A DNA stretch of 64,000 nt, taken from Pseudomonas salomonii. GTDB taxonomy: Bacteria; Pseudomonadota; Gammaproteobacteria; Pseudomonadales; Pseudomonadaceae. The translations under genes and the position numbers were made by a program. Within the stretch, counting starts at the first letter, position 1. Each line of letters starts with the position of its first letter. The stretch is from contig NZ_FNOX01000008.1 of assembly GCF_900107155.1 (NCBI RefSeq), forward strand, positions 214,389 to 278,388, written 5' to 3'. Of this stretch, positions 15,118-23,201 are shown piece by piece. The notes beneath the pieces were generated by a model. It made no database searches. It saw nothing but the letters and a program-made list of their open reading frames with translations, and was not told the origin of the DNA.

Positions 15118-15425
15118 GGTAAAGCTCCTTTATAAATGGAGCTGCCACGCTTCGCGGTCAAACGAATTAGGGTGGCAGCTATACGCGGGTTGACCGACCG
15201 GCTAAAGAAGCAAATCCGGCATACCCGAAGGTATCCCGCGTACAGCTGCCGCGACACGATACATCAGACGTAAAAAAACGCCCAATATCGGTGTTGGTGC
15301 AGTTGCTCTTTAAAGTCGGACGGTCAAATCCGGCCGCTGCATTGGCAGCGACGAAGCAGAGAGTAGTGAGCCAACTTCCGACCGACAACCTGAAACCCTT
15401 GTGGGAACTATCTGAACGCACGCGA
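15118..15425 (-). promoter_or_regulatory. Structured leader RNA upstream of DUF6124-like copy 2, riboswitch-like
   Basis: Reading leftward, arm 15251-15236 pairs with arm 15190-15175 over all 16 positions (one G-U), enclosing a UUCG-capped hairpin (15235-15222) and a GCCGG/CCGGU helix. A competing hairpin pairs 15181-15173 with 15149-15141 (9 bp, perfect), with inner helix UUCGU/GCGAA and loop UUGACC. That loop is complementary to GGUCAA at 15196-15191. Finally AGCUCC (15144-15139), sharing four bases with the competing hairpin, can pair with the ribosome binding site GGAGCU (15129-15124). A further conserved block lies at about 15330-15425. Confidence 0.62.
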
Positions 15426-15430
15426 GCACC

Positions 15431-15518
15431 TGTGGGAGCTGGCTTGCCTGCGAAAGCGGTCTTCCAGTGCCGGATGTATTGACTGAATCACTGCCATCGC
15501 AGGCAAGCCAGCTCTCAT
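15431..15518. repeat. REPIN (paired REP elements)
   Basis: Inverted REP arms TGTGGGAGCTGGCTTGCCTG and CAGGCAAGCCAGCTCTCAT flank about 50 bases. It is the equivalent of the REPIN at 14642 and also lies directly upstream of a DUF6124-like leader, so it may have been copied with the duplicated segment. It precedes the stop codon of the FAD oxidase gene. Confidence 0.78.
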
Positions 15519-15542
15519 ATTTGCCTACCTGCGGCGTTACAT

Positions 15543-16811
15543 TCAGCTGATGTTGAGGCGGTCCAACAAGCTGTACCACGCCACACCCGCACCAATATAG
15601 AACCGTTGCAGCCCATGCATCGGCAAGCGCTGCAATGGCGTCACCGGGTAGGCAAATTCCGCCTGGCTGTCACACAAGCGTGCCGCCAATTGCTGGCCCA
15701 GGCTGGTACACAACGCAATCCCGCGCCCATTACAACCCAAGGCCAGCGTCAGCCCCGGCGCAGGCTGGTGAACATGCGGCATAAAATCCCGTGTGATCGC
15801 GATGCGACCGGCCCAACGGTACTCGAATTCCAGCGGCCCCAGTTGCGGAAACAGCAATGCCAGGGAGCGTTCAAGGTGCGCAAAGTCGGCAGGCGATGTG
15901 GGGTCGTTAAACAGCCCGCGCCCGCCCATCAATAAACGGCCATGGCTGTCCTTGCGAAAATACAACAGCAACCTTTGCGCGGTCGACACGGTTTCCTGGC
16001 CCGGCAAAATGTTCTCGGCCGCGCTGCCGCTTAACGGCTTGGTGGCGACGATGAAACTGTTGGCCGCCAGGATGCTCTGCGCCATGCCCGGCCACAGGTT
16101 ACCGCTGTAGCCATTGGTAGCCAGCACTACTTGATCGGCTGACACCTGCGCACCGTTGGCGGTCTGTAATTGCCAACCGGACCCCTGGCGTTGCAGGCCG
16201 ATCACAGCGCTGTGACCGTGAATGCGTGCACCCGCTGCCAACGCCGCCCCCACCAACCCGCGCGCATACGCCAGTGGCTGAATTGCCCCGGCGCGGCCAT
16301 CCAGCCAGCCACCGGCAAACGACTCACTGCCCATGCGTGAAGCCACCTGCGCGGCATCCAGACGCTGCACTGGCACGCCACGCCGCGCCCATTGCTCGGC
16401 TCGCGCATGCAGCCCGGCCACGCCTTTTTGTGTGTACGACACCTGCATCCAGCCTTTGCGCACCGGCGCGCAGTCGATGTTATGGCGTTCGATCAGCTTG
16501 AATACCAAATCCGCAGAACTCGAGACGGTCGAAATCAACGGCTCAGCGCGCTCAGGCCCGTACATCTGCATCAGATGTTCAGGGTCGTATTTGAGTGTGG
16601 GGTTGACCTGCCCACCATTGCGCCCCGACGCGCCCCAGCCCGGCTCATTGGCCTCCAGCACGCACACACTCACGCCGCGCTCGGCCAAATGCAGCGCGGT
16701 GGACAGCCCGGTGTAACCTGCGCCAACAATCGCCACATCGACTTTCACCGACGCCCCCAGCGCGGGTGTCGGCACCACGCACGGCGCGGTCGCTGACCAC
16801 AACGACCTCAT
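15543..16811 (-). CDS. FAD-dependent amine/amino acid oxidoreductase (DAO family)
   Basis: A 422-residue flavoprotein. The ADP-binding fold is seen as VDVAIVGAGYTGLSTALHLA near residues 24-43, followed by EPGWGASGRNGGQVNP, a motif shared with gamma-glutamylputrescine and related amine oxidases. The C-terminal EYRWAGRIAITRDFMPHVHQ and GCNGRGIALCTSLG close the FAD site. It overlaps the ABC ATPase gene by four bases, so the ABC transporter probably brings in the amine or amino acid that this enzyme oxidises. The substrate is unknown. Confidence 0.85.
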   Translation of the reverse strand: MRSLWSATAPCVVPTPALGASVKVDVAIVGAGYTGLSTALHLAERGVSVCVLEANEPGWGASGRNGGQVNPTLKYDPEHLMQMYGPERAEPLISTVSSSADLVFKLIERHNIDCAPVRKGWMQVSYTQKGVAGLHARAEQWARRGVPVQRLDAAQVASRMGSESFAGGWLDGRAGAIQPLAYARGLVGAALAAGARIHGHSAVIGLQRQGSGWQLQTANGAQVSADQVVLATNGYSGNLWPGMAQSILAANSFIVATKPLSGSAAENILPGQETVSTAQRLLLYFRKDSHGRLLMGGRGLFNDPTSPADFAHLERSLALLFPQLGPLEFEYRWAGRIAITRDFMPHVHQPAPGLTLALGCNGRGIALCTSLGQQLAARLCDSQAEFAYPVTPLQRLPMHGLQRFYIGAGVAWYSLLDRLNIS

Positions 16812-17560
16812 GACAGGCTCCGCGTATTACCGATGGGGTGCAGCACGCGGCGCAGGAAGTCCTGGGTGCGTGGGTGCTGCGGGTTACCCAGTACCTGCTC
16901 GGCCGCGCCGCTTTCGACGATGTAACCGCCATGCAAAAAGCACACGCGGTCGGCCACTTCACGGGCAAAGCCCATTTCGTGGGTGACCACGATCATGGTC
17001 ATGCCTTCGTCGGCCAGGGTGCGCATTACCGCCAGCACGTCGCCGACCAGTTCCGGGTCCAGTGCTGAGGTGGGTTCGTCGAACAGCATGGCGTCAGGCT
17101 TCATCGCCAGAGCGCGGGCGATGGCCACGCGTTGTTGTTGGCCGCCGGAAAGTTGTTCCGGGTAGGCGTCGGTCTTGGCACTCAGGCCGACTTTTTCCAG
17201 CAGCACCAGGGCTTCTTCGCGGGCTTGTTTCAAGGGTTCGCCTTTGACGTACACCGGGCCTTCCATAACGTTTTCCAACACGGTGCGGTGCGGGAACAGG
17301 TTGAAGCGCTGGAACACCATGCCCATACGGCTGCGCAGTGCGTGCACGCTTTTGCTGGCGCGCTGCACGGTCTGACCGAACACCGTGATGACCCCGCCGT
17401 CGTAGGCTTCCAGCGCATTGATGCAGCGCAGCAAGGTGGATTTGCCCGAACCCGACGGACCGATCAGGCACACCACTTCGCCCTTGGCCACGTCGAGGTC
17501 GACGCCGTGCAGCACGCGGTGGCTGCCGTAATGTTTTTGCAGTTGGCGAATCTCGATCAT
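16808..17560 (-). CDS. Polar amino acid ABC transporter ATP-binding protein
   Basis: A 250-residue ATPase of the GlnQ/HisP type. Walker A is GPSGSGKSTL near residue 35, the signature is LSGGQQQRVAIARALA, and Walker B is MLFDEPTSALDPE, followed by the switch histidine in IVVTHEMGFA. It overlaps both neighbours by four bases, which indicates translational coupling in a four-gene operon. Confidence 0.92.
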   Translation of the reverse strand: MIEIRQLQKHYGSHRVLHGVDLDVAKGEVVCLIGPSGSGKSTLLRCINALEAYDGGVITVFGQTVQRASKSVHALRSRMGMVFQRFNLFPHRTVLENVMEGPVYVKGEPLKQAREEALVLLEKVGLSAKTDAYPEQLSGGQQQRVAIARALAMKPDAMLFDEPTSALDPELVGDVLAVMRTLADEGMTMIVVTHEMGFAREVADRVCFLHGGYIVESGAAEQVLGNPQHPRTQDFLRRVLHPIGNTRSLS

Positions 17561-18225
17561 GCTTTTTTCCTCCGGCTCAGGTGCTGTTCCATGCGGCGCA
17601 GGCCATACACGAGCGGCAGGCTCATCAGCAGGTAGAGCAGGGCAACCAGGGTGTAGACGGTCATGTTCTGGAACGTGGACGAGGCAATCAATTGGCCCTG
17701 GCGGGTCATCTCGGCGACGGTGATGGTCGACACCAGGGACGAGTCCTTGAGCATCATCACCAAGGTGTTGCCATAGGGCGGCAGCGCGATGCGAAACGCT
17801 TGCGGCAGGATTACCCGGCGCATCATCAACACCGAACGCATGCCCAGCGCTTCGGCGGCTTCACGCTGGCCCTGTTCGACGGCAATGATGCCGGTGCGAA
17901 AGTTCTCCGCCTGGTATGCCGAGTAGGCGATGCCCATGCCGATCACACCCGCGTAGAACGCGGTGAGGTGCACGCCCATGTCCGGCAGCACAAAGTAGAT
18001 GTAGAACAGTTGCACGATGATAGGCAGGCCGCGAATCACATTGATGACGGTGCTTGCCGCCCACGACAACGCGCGGATCGGCGACAACTTGAGCAGCGCC
18101 AGCACCAGGCCGATGGCGCTGCTGAGCAGGAACGACAGTACGGTGATCTGAATGGTCACCCAGGCGCCTTGCAGCAGAATCGGCAGGAAGTCCTGGGCGT
18201 TTTGCAGGAATTCAGCCGGATTCAT
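17557..18225 (-). CDS. Polar amino acid ABC transporter permease
   Basis: A 222-residue inner-membrane permease of the HisMQ type with about five helices. The EAA loop, which contacts the ATPase, reads EAAEALGMRSVLMMRRVILP in residues about 143-162. It contains NVIRGLPIIVQLFYIYFVLP, typical of this subfamily. A single permease gene suggests a homodimer. It overlaps the binding-protein gene upstream and the ATPase gene downstream by four bases each. Confidence 0.9.
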   Translation of the reverse strand: MNPAEFLQNAQDFLPILLQGAWVTIQITVLSFLLSSAIGLVLALLKLSPIRALSWAASTVINVIRGLPIIVQLFYIYFVLPDMGVHLTAFYAGVIGMGIAYSAYQAENFRTGIIAVEQGQREAAEALGMRSVLMMRRVILPQAFRIALPPYGNTLVMMLKDSSLVSTITVAEMTRQGQLIASSTFQNMTVYTLVALLYLLMSLPLVYGLRRMEQHLSRRKKA

Positions 18226-19004
18226 GGGCGCACCTGGGTATCAAGTCCCCACTTCTTGAGGATGTTGTCCAGGGTGCCGTCGGCCTTGATGCTGGCGATG
18301 GCGCTGTTCAGGCGCTCGAGGGTTGCGGCGTCGCCCTTGCGCACTACCAGGCACACTTCGCCGACATTGGTGGGCGTGTAGTCGCTGGCCAGTTTTACGC
18401 CTTTAAACAGCTTCTGACGGATCTGGTAGGCCACCACTGGCTGGTCACCGACGGCAGCTTTGATCCGGCCCAGGGACAGGTCTCGGACCATCTCACCGAT
18501 AGAATCGTAGGTGCGGATTTCCTTGAAAATGCCCAGTTTGTTCAACTGGTCGTAGAAGACAGTGCCGGCTTGTACGCCGACCACCTGATCTTTCAAGGGC
18601 GTGAGGTCGGGGTAGGCGGCGTTGTCATCAGCGCTGATGATCAGGCCTTCACCGTAGGCGTACACCGGGGCGCTGAAGTCGACCACCTTGGTGCGCTCTG
18701 CGGTCTTGAGCATGCCGGCGGCGATGAAGTCCAGCTTGCCGGAGGTGAGGGAGGGGATCAGCGCAGCGAAGTTGGTCTGTTCGATCCGGCTGGTAAACCC
18801 GCCGGCTTTGCCCACTGCCTCAGCCACATCGACCATCACGCCCTGGATGCTGTTGCTCTTGATATCGAGGAAGGTAAACGGAGAGCCACTGGCCGTTGCA
18901 CCGACTTTGTACGAGGACGCACTTTCTGCGTGCACGGCGGTAACGGCGAGCGTGGCGCATATACCGAAGGCGAGGCGGCGAAACAGGGGCGAAAGACTGT
19001 TCAT
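18222..19004 (-). CDS. ABC transporter periplasmic substrate-binding protein (family 3)
   Basis: A 260-residue exported protein of solute-binding family 3. The signal peptide ends around AVTAVHAESA. The mature part starts YKVGATASGSPFTFLDIKSN and contains the typical GVMVDVAEAVGK and FIAAGMLKTAERTKVVDFSA segments. It should deliver an amino acid or related amine to the adjacent permease. The frame opens at 19088, but ATG 19004 follows GGAG and gives a clean signal peptide. It heads the operon and faces the IclR gene. Confidence 0.9.
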   Translation of the reverse strand: MNSLSPLFRRLAFGICATLAVTAVHAESASSYKVGATASGSPFTFLDIKSNSIQGVMVDVAEAVGKAGGFTSRIEQTNFAALIPSLTSGKLDFIAAGMLKTAERTKVVDFSAPVYAYGEGLIISADDNAAYPDLTPLKDQVVGVQAGTVFYDQLNKLGIFKEIRTYDSIGEMVRDLSLGRIKAAVGDQPVVAYQIRQKLFKGVKLASDYTPTNVGEVCLVVRKGDAATLERLNSAIASIKADGTLDNILKKWGLDTQVRP

Positions 19005-19220
19005 CGGGTTACTCCAGAAGGAAAACGGATCGTCAGTACCGCAAGCGGTTACGGATGAAACCGCAAGCTCTGTGCCATTTCGATTCATAAAAATCGTATA
19101 TCGCTATCTAAATTCGACAAAATGAACCATTCGTATCGATATGCGATTTTTAATGGTCTATTTTTGTGATATGAGGTAGAAATATCGCCACGCCCGACCG
19201 ACCAGACCCCTGAGCTCACC

Positions 19221-20000
19221 ATGTCCGAAGAACGCAACAGTTTGCACAACCAATCCTTGGAAAAGGGCCTGTCGGTGCTTAAGGCATTCAGCGCCCAGCG
19301 CCGCAGCATGAGCCTTGCAGAGGTGGCCGAGGCCGCCGGCATGACCAAAAGCTCGGCCCAGCGCATGGTGTTTACCCTCGAAAGCCTGGGTTACCTTCGG
19401 AAACACTCGCGCACACGGCATTACCAACTCACACCCCGCGTGCTGGAATTGGGGTTCAGTTATCTGGATGCGCATTCGCTGATCGAAGTGGCCAACCCGT
19501 TTCTCTCGGAGTTGACGCGCTTGACCGGCGAAACTTCATGCCTGACCGAGCCGGCAGGCCTGGACATGACCTACATCGCACGCTTTGTCAGTGCGGGTTT
19601 TGTGCCGGTGCACATGCCGATCGGTTCACGGGTGCCGATGTACTGCACGGCGTCGGGGCGCGCGTATTTGAGTGCCTTGCCGGTGGATGAAGCGCTGGTG
19701 TTGATCGAGAACAGCCAGCGCATTGCGCACACCAGCCAAACGTTGACTGAGGTCGACAGGATTCTGGAGTCGTTGCAGCAGGTGCGCGAGCAGGGCTACG
19801 CGGTGAATGGCCAGGAGCTGTTCCTGGGCGACATGACCATCGGCGCACCGGTGCTCGGTGCCAACGGCCGGCCGGTGGCGGCGGTGCATGTGGTGGCGCC
19901 GACCAGTCGGTGGAGCCGGGCGGATGCGGAGAAGCAGCTAGCGCCGGCGCTTTTGCAGTGTTCAAGGGCATTGAGTAATTCGGCGCGGAATCTTGAATAG
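19221..20000 (+). CDS. IclR family transcriptional regulator
   Basis: A 259-residue regulator. The N-terminal winged helix spans residues about 10-75 (LSVLKAFSAQRRSMSLAEVA and GMTKSSAQRMVFTLESLGYL). The C-terminal effector domain contains GSRVPMYCTASGRAYLSALP and GYAVNGQELFLGDMTIGAPV. It is transcribed away from the ABC transporter/FAD oxidase operon across a 216-base gap and is the obvious candidate regulator of that operon. Confidence 0.9.
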   Translation: MSEERNSLHNQSLEKGLSVLKAFSAQRRSMSLAEVAEAAGMTKSSAQRMVFTLESLGYLRKHSRTRHYQLTPRVLELGFSYLDAHSLIEVANPFLSELTRLTGETSCLTEPAGLDMTYIARFVSAGFVPVHMPIGSRVPMYCTASGRAYLSALPVDEALVLIENSQRIAHTSQTLTEVDRILESLQQVREQGYAVNGQELFLGDMTIGAPVLGANGRPVAAVHVVAPTSRWSRADAEKQLAPALLQCSRALSNSARNLE

Positions 20001-20029
20001 CTCCATTCTCAAGAACACAGCCAATCCAA

Positions 20030-20114
20030 TGTGGGGGCTTGCTCGCGAAAGCGGTGTGTCAGTCATACATGTATTGGCTGATCCACCGCATTCGCGAGCA
20101 AGCCCGCTCCCAAA
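20030..20114. repeat. REPIN of a second sequence type
   Basis: Inverted arms GTGGGGGCTTGCTCGCGAAA and TTCGCGAGCAAGCCCGCTCC flank about 45 bases. The arms contain GCTTGCTCGCG, unlike the GGCTTGCCTGCG arms at 14.6 and 15.4 kb, so at least two REP classes occur in this genome. It lies between the IclR gene and the bidirectional terminator. Confidence 0.78.
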
Positions 20115-20160
20115 TTTTGATCTTCATTCTTCGTTGAGCGTTATGTGAGCCCCAACAAAA

Positions 20161-20188
20161 AATGCGCCTCTGAGGGCGCATTTTTTTG
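20161..20188. terminator. Bidirectional rho-independent terminator
   Basis: The stem AATGCGCC (20161-20168) pairs with GGCGCATT (20175-20182) around a six-base loop. T-runs follow on the plus strand and, as an A-run, precede it for the minus strand. It can end both the IclR gene and the leftward dehydrogenase gene whose stop codon is at 20209. Confidence 0.88.
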
Positions 20189-20208
20189 TTCGGTCAGCAA
20201 TCACCTGA

Positions 20209-21453
20209 TCAGGCCATCGCATCCCAAGCCCGATCACCGTGCTCGTCTTTAATCCGAGTCGGCAAGCCCATCACGTCCAGCGCCTTCAGGAACGGTTCAG
20301 CCGGCAGTTCCTCAACGTTGGCCATGTGTTTCACGTCCCACTCGCCACGCGCGACCAGCAGCGCAGCGGCCACCGGTGGTACGCCTGCGGTGTAGGAGAT
20401 GCCCTGGCTGTCGGTCTCGGCAAAGGCTTCTTCATGGCAGGCCACGTTGTAGATGAACATCTCACGTGGCTGGCCGCCTTTGGTGCCTTTGACCAGGTCA
20501 CCAATGCAGGTTTTGCCGGTGTAGCCCGGGGCGAGCGAAGACGGGTCGGGCAGCACGGCCTTGACCAGTTTAAGCGGCACGACTTCCAGGCCTTCGGCGG
20601 TGGTGACCGGCTTTTCGGAGAGCAGGCCGAGGTTTTTCAATACGGTGAACACATTGATGTAGTGTTCGCCGAAGCTCATCCAGAAACGCACGTTGGGCAC
20701 GTCGAGGTTTTTCGACAGCGAGTGCACTTCATCGTGGCCGGTAAGGTAGAGGTTCTGCGAACCGACGACCGGTAGGTCGTCGGTGCGTTTGACTTCGAAC
20801 ATGGTGTTGCTGGTCCACTGGCTGTTCTGCCAGCTCCACACCTGCCCGGTGAACTCGCGGAAGTTGATTTCCGGGTCGAAGTTGGTGGCAAAGTATTTGC
20901 CATGGCTGCCGGCATTGACATCGAGAATGTCGATCGAATCAATGCGGTCGAAATGCTGTTGCTGCGCCAGCGCGGCATACGCGTTGACGACACCCGGGTC
21001 GAAGCCCACGCCAAGAATGGCAGTGATGTTCTTCTGTTTGCACTCTTCCAGGTGGTTCCATTCATAGTTGCCGTACCACGGCGGGGTCTCGCAGACCTTG
21101 CCCGGCTCTTCGTGAATGGCGGTGTCCAGGTACGCAACGCCCGTGTCGATGCAGGCACGCAGTACCGACATGTTGAGGAACGAGGAACCTACGTTGATGA
21201 CGATCTGCGACTCTGTCTCGCGGATCAGGGCCTTGGTCGCTTCCACGTCCATGGCGTTCAGCGCAAAGGCTTTAATATCCGCAGGCACCTTGAGGCTACC
21301 CTTGGCCTTGACGCTGTCGATGATGGCCTGGCATTTGGAGATGTTGCGCGACGCGATAGCAATACGACCGAGTTCGTCGTTGTGCTGCGCGCACTTGTGG
21401 GCCACCACCTTGGCGACACCTCCTGCACCAATGATAAGAACGTTCTTTTTCAA
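20209..21453 (-). CDS. Carboxynorspermidine dehydrogenase (saccharopine dehydrogenase family)
   Basis: A 414-residue NADPH-dependent enzyme. It begins MKKNVLIIGAGGVAKVVAHK, a Rossmann dinucleotide-binding site, and has the family core GVGFDPGVVNAYAALA and NAGSHGKYFATNFDPEINFR. With the decarboxylase next door it should condense aspartate semialdehyde with a diamine to a carboxytriamine, the alternative route to spermidine or norspermidine. The start is a TTG at 21453 behind AAGGAG; the longer frame to 21522 overlaps nspC. The gap to nspC is 28 bases. Confidence 0.85.
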   Translation of the reverse strand: MKKNVLIIGAGGVAKVVAHKCAQHNDELGRIAIASRNISKCQAIIDSVKAKGSLKVPADIKAFALNAMDVEATKALIRETESQIVINVGSSFLNMSVLRACIDTGVAYLDTAIHEEPGKVCETPPWYGNYEWNHLEECKQKNITAILGVGFDPGVVNAYAALAQQQHFDRIDSIDILDVNAGSHGKYFATNFDPEINFREFTGQVWSWQNSQWTSNTMFEVKRTDDLPVVGSQNLYLTGHDEVHSLSKNLDVPNVRFWMSFGEHYINVFTVLKNLGLLSEKPVTTAEGLEVVPLKLVKAVLPDPSSLAPGYTGKTCIGDLVKGTKGGQPREMFIYNVACHEEAFAETDSQGISYTAGVPPVAAALLVARGEWDVKHMANVEELPAEPFLKALDVMGLPTRIKDEHGDRAWDAMA

Positions 21454-21481
21454 TTGCTTTATCTCTCCTTTATCCGCCAGC

Positions 21482-22579
21482 TTACGAAAGGCTGGACAGG
21501 TAGTCGTCGTAACCAAATTCACGAACCACCTCGACTGTACCGTCGAGTTGTTTCACTACGATGGACGGCATTTTCAGGCCGTTGAACCAGTTTTTCTTGA
21601 CCATGGTGTAGCCTGCGGTGTCGATGAACGACAGCCGATCGCCGATGGCCAGCGGACGATCAAATTGATACTCGCCGAAGATGTCCCCGGCCAGGCAGGA
21701 TTTGCCGCACACCATGTAGGTGTGTTCACCCTCGCTCGGCGCCAGCTTGGCGTTGAGGCGGTAGATCAGCAGGTCCAGCAGGTGGGCTTCGATGGAGCTG
21801 TCTACCACGGCGAGGTTCTTGCCGTTGTAGAGGGTGTCGAGCACAGTCACTTCCAGCGATGCGCTGTTGGTGATCGCCGCTTCGCCGGGTTCCAGGTACA
21901 CCTGCACGTCGTACTTCTGCGAGAACGCCTTGAGGCGCTGGCAGAAGGCGTCGATGGCATAGCCTTCACCGGTAAAGTGGATGCCGCCGCCGAGGCTCAC
22001 CCAGTTGACCTTGTGCAGCAGTGCACCGAAGCGTTCTTCGATGGTGTTGAGCATCTGGTCGAACAGGTTGAAGTCACCGTTCTCGCAGTTGTTGTGGAAC
22101 ATGAAGCCCGAGATCTGCTCGATCACGCCTTCGATCTTCACCGGGTCCCACTCGCCCAGGCGGCTGAATGGGCGCGCCGGGTCGGCGAGCAAATAGTCGG
22201 AGCTGCTGACCTGCGGGTTGACGCGCAGGCCGCGGGTCTTGCCTTCGCTGCGTTCGGCAAAACGTTGCAGTTGGCTGATGGAGTTGAAGATGATCTTGTC
22301 GCAGTTCTCCAGCATCTCTTCGATTTCGTCGTCAGCCCACGCCACGCTGTAGGCGTGCGCTTCACCTTCGAACTTCTGGCGACCGAGCTTCAATTCATAC
22401 AGCGACGACGAGGTGGTGCCGTCCATGTATTCCTGCATCAGGTCAAACACCGACCAGGTGGCGAAGCACTTGAGCGCCAACAGCGCCTTGGCGCCGGACT
22501 GCTCGCGCACGTAAGCAATCTTCTGCATGTTGACCAGAAGCTTCTGTTTATCGATGAGGTAGTACGGCGTTTTGATCAT
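21482..22579 (-). CDS. nspC: Carboxynorspermidine/carboxyspermidine decarboxylase
   Basis: A 365-residue PLP-dependent decarboxylase of the alanine-racemase fold. It begins MIKTPYYLIDKQKLLVNMQK, and the PLP lysine lies in AKALLALKCFATWSVF. VNWVSLGGGIHFTGEGYAID and the C-terminal MVCGKSCLAGDIFGEYQFDR block carries the second active-site cysteine. It removes CO2 from the product of the neighbouring dehydrogenase. Together they form a two-gene polyamine operon independent of S-adenosylmethionine decarboxylase. Confidence 0.88.
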   Translation of the reverse strand: MIKTPYYLIDKQKLLVNMQKIAYVREQSGAKALLALKCFATWSVFDLMQEYMDGTTSSSLYELKLGRQKFEGEAHAYSVAWADDEIEEMLENCDKIIFNSISQLQRFAERSEGKTRGLRVNPQVSSSDYLLADPARPFSRLGEWDPVKIEGVIEQISGFMFHNNCENGDFNLFDQMLNTIEERFGALLHKVNWVSLGGGIHFTGEGYAIDAFCQRLKAFSQKYDVQVYLEPGEAAITNSASLEVTVLDTLYNGKNLAVVDSSIEAHLLDLLIYRLNAKLAPSEGEHTYMVCGKSCLAGDIFGEYQFDRPLAIGDRLSFIDTAGYTMVKKNWFNGLKMPSIVVKQLDGTVEVVREFGYDDYLSSLS

Positions 22580-22751
22580 TTTTGAGAGCCTGCGGCGGTG
22601 CCTGCCAAAAAAGGACACGCATTGTGCCCGCACTTGGATCAGATCGAAAGGTTAGCGGGCGGATTTTGCGCGCCAGGTTTCCAAGGGTAGCGTCTGAGTA
22701 TGACTGTTTATGGCTACAACGCCGGTCTTCGGTGGCTGCAGGTGAGCCAAA

Positions 22752-23201
22752 TCACTGCACGGACTTGGCGTGAGTGGCGGTGTCATCAGTTATCGAGTGA
22801 AACCCGCACTGTAGATAAAACGCTGCACCCTGCGCTGTATCTGTAGTCAGGCGCACCGTTTGAAAGTGCATGGCGGCGAATGCCAGCAACTGTTGCACCA
22901 GTGCTTTTCCAATATGTTGCCCACGCATCGATGGCGCGACGTAGACGCGGCGGATTCGGCCGTTGTCGGGAGTGGCATACGGATCGCGTGAAACGCCGCC
23001 GATTGCGACCAACTGGTCGTGGCGAAACACACCCAAAAGGCACTCGCCGGGTTGATCAAACCGAGTGGTGCGGTTTTCCCATTCGGTGACAAGCCGCGTG
23101 AGGAACCTGAACCCTTCGGCGACGGCCTGCGCGTGCAGCGTGTGGAACTGCTCGGGCAGATCTTCCAGGCGTTTTATCGAAAAGTCTTGGCAGGGAACCA
23201 T
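22752..23201 (-). CDS. GNAT family N-acetyltransferase
   Basis: A 149-residue GNAT enzyme. The acetyl-CoA site is RIRRVYVAPSMRGQHIGKAL, followed by the AAFYLQCGFHSI end motif. A GTG lies one codon earlier, but ATG 23201 overlaps the stop codon of the cyclase gene as TGATG, so the two genes are translationally coupled. It lies 172 bases before the polyamine operon in the same direction. Polyamine acetylation is conceivable but not shown by the sequence. Confidence 0.82.
   Translation of the reverse strand: MVPCQDFSIKRLEDLPEQFHTLHAQAVAEGFRFLTRLVTEWENRTTRFDQPGECLLGVFRHDQLVAIGGVSRDPYATPDNGRIRRVYVAPSMRGQHIGKALVQQLLAFAAMHFQTVRLTTDTAQGAAFYLQCGFHSITDDTATHAKSVQ

Noticed and set aside
15179..15421. 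An 80-codon minus-strand frame in the copy 2 leader
   Set aside because: The corresponding frame in copy 1 is not kept as a matching protein along its length, and the conserved parts coincide with RNA helices. I treat it as part of the leader and not as a gene, although a short leader peptide cannot be excluded.
21116..22585. A 489-codon plus-strand frame opposite nspC and its neighbour
   Set aside because: It spans two well-supported minus-strand genes and has no family features.
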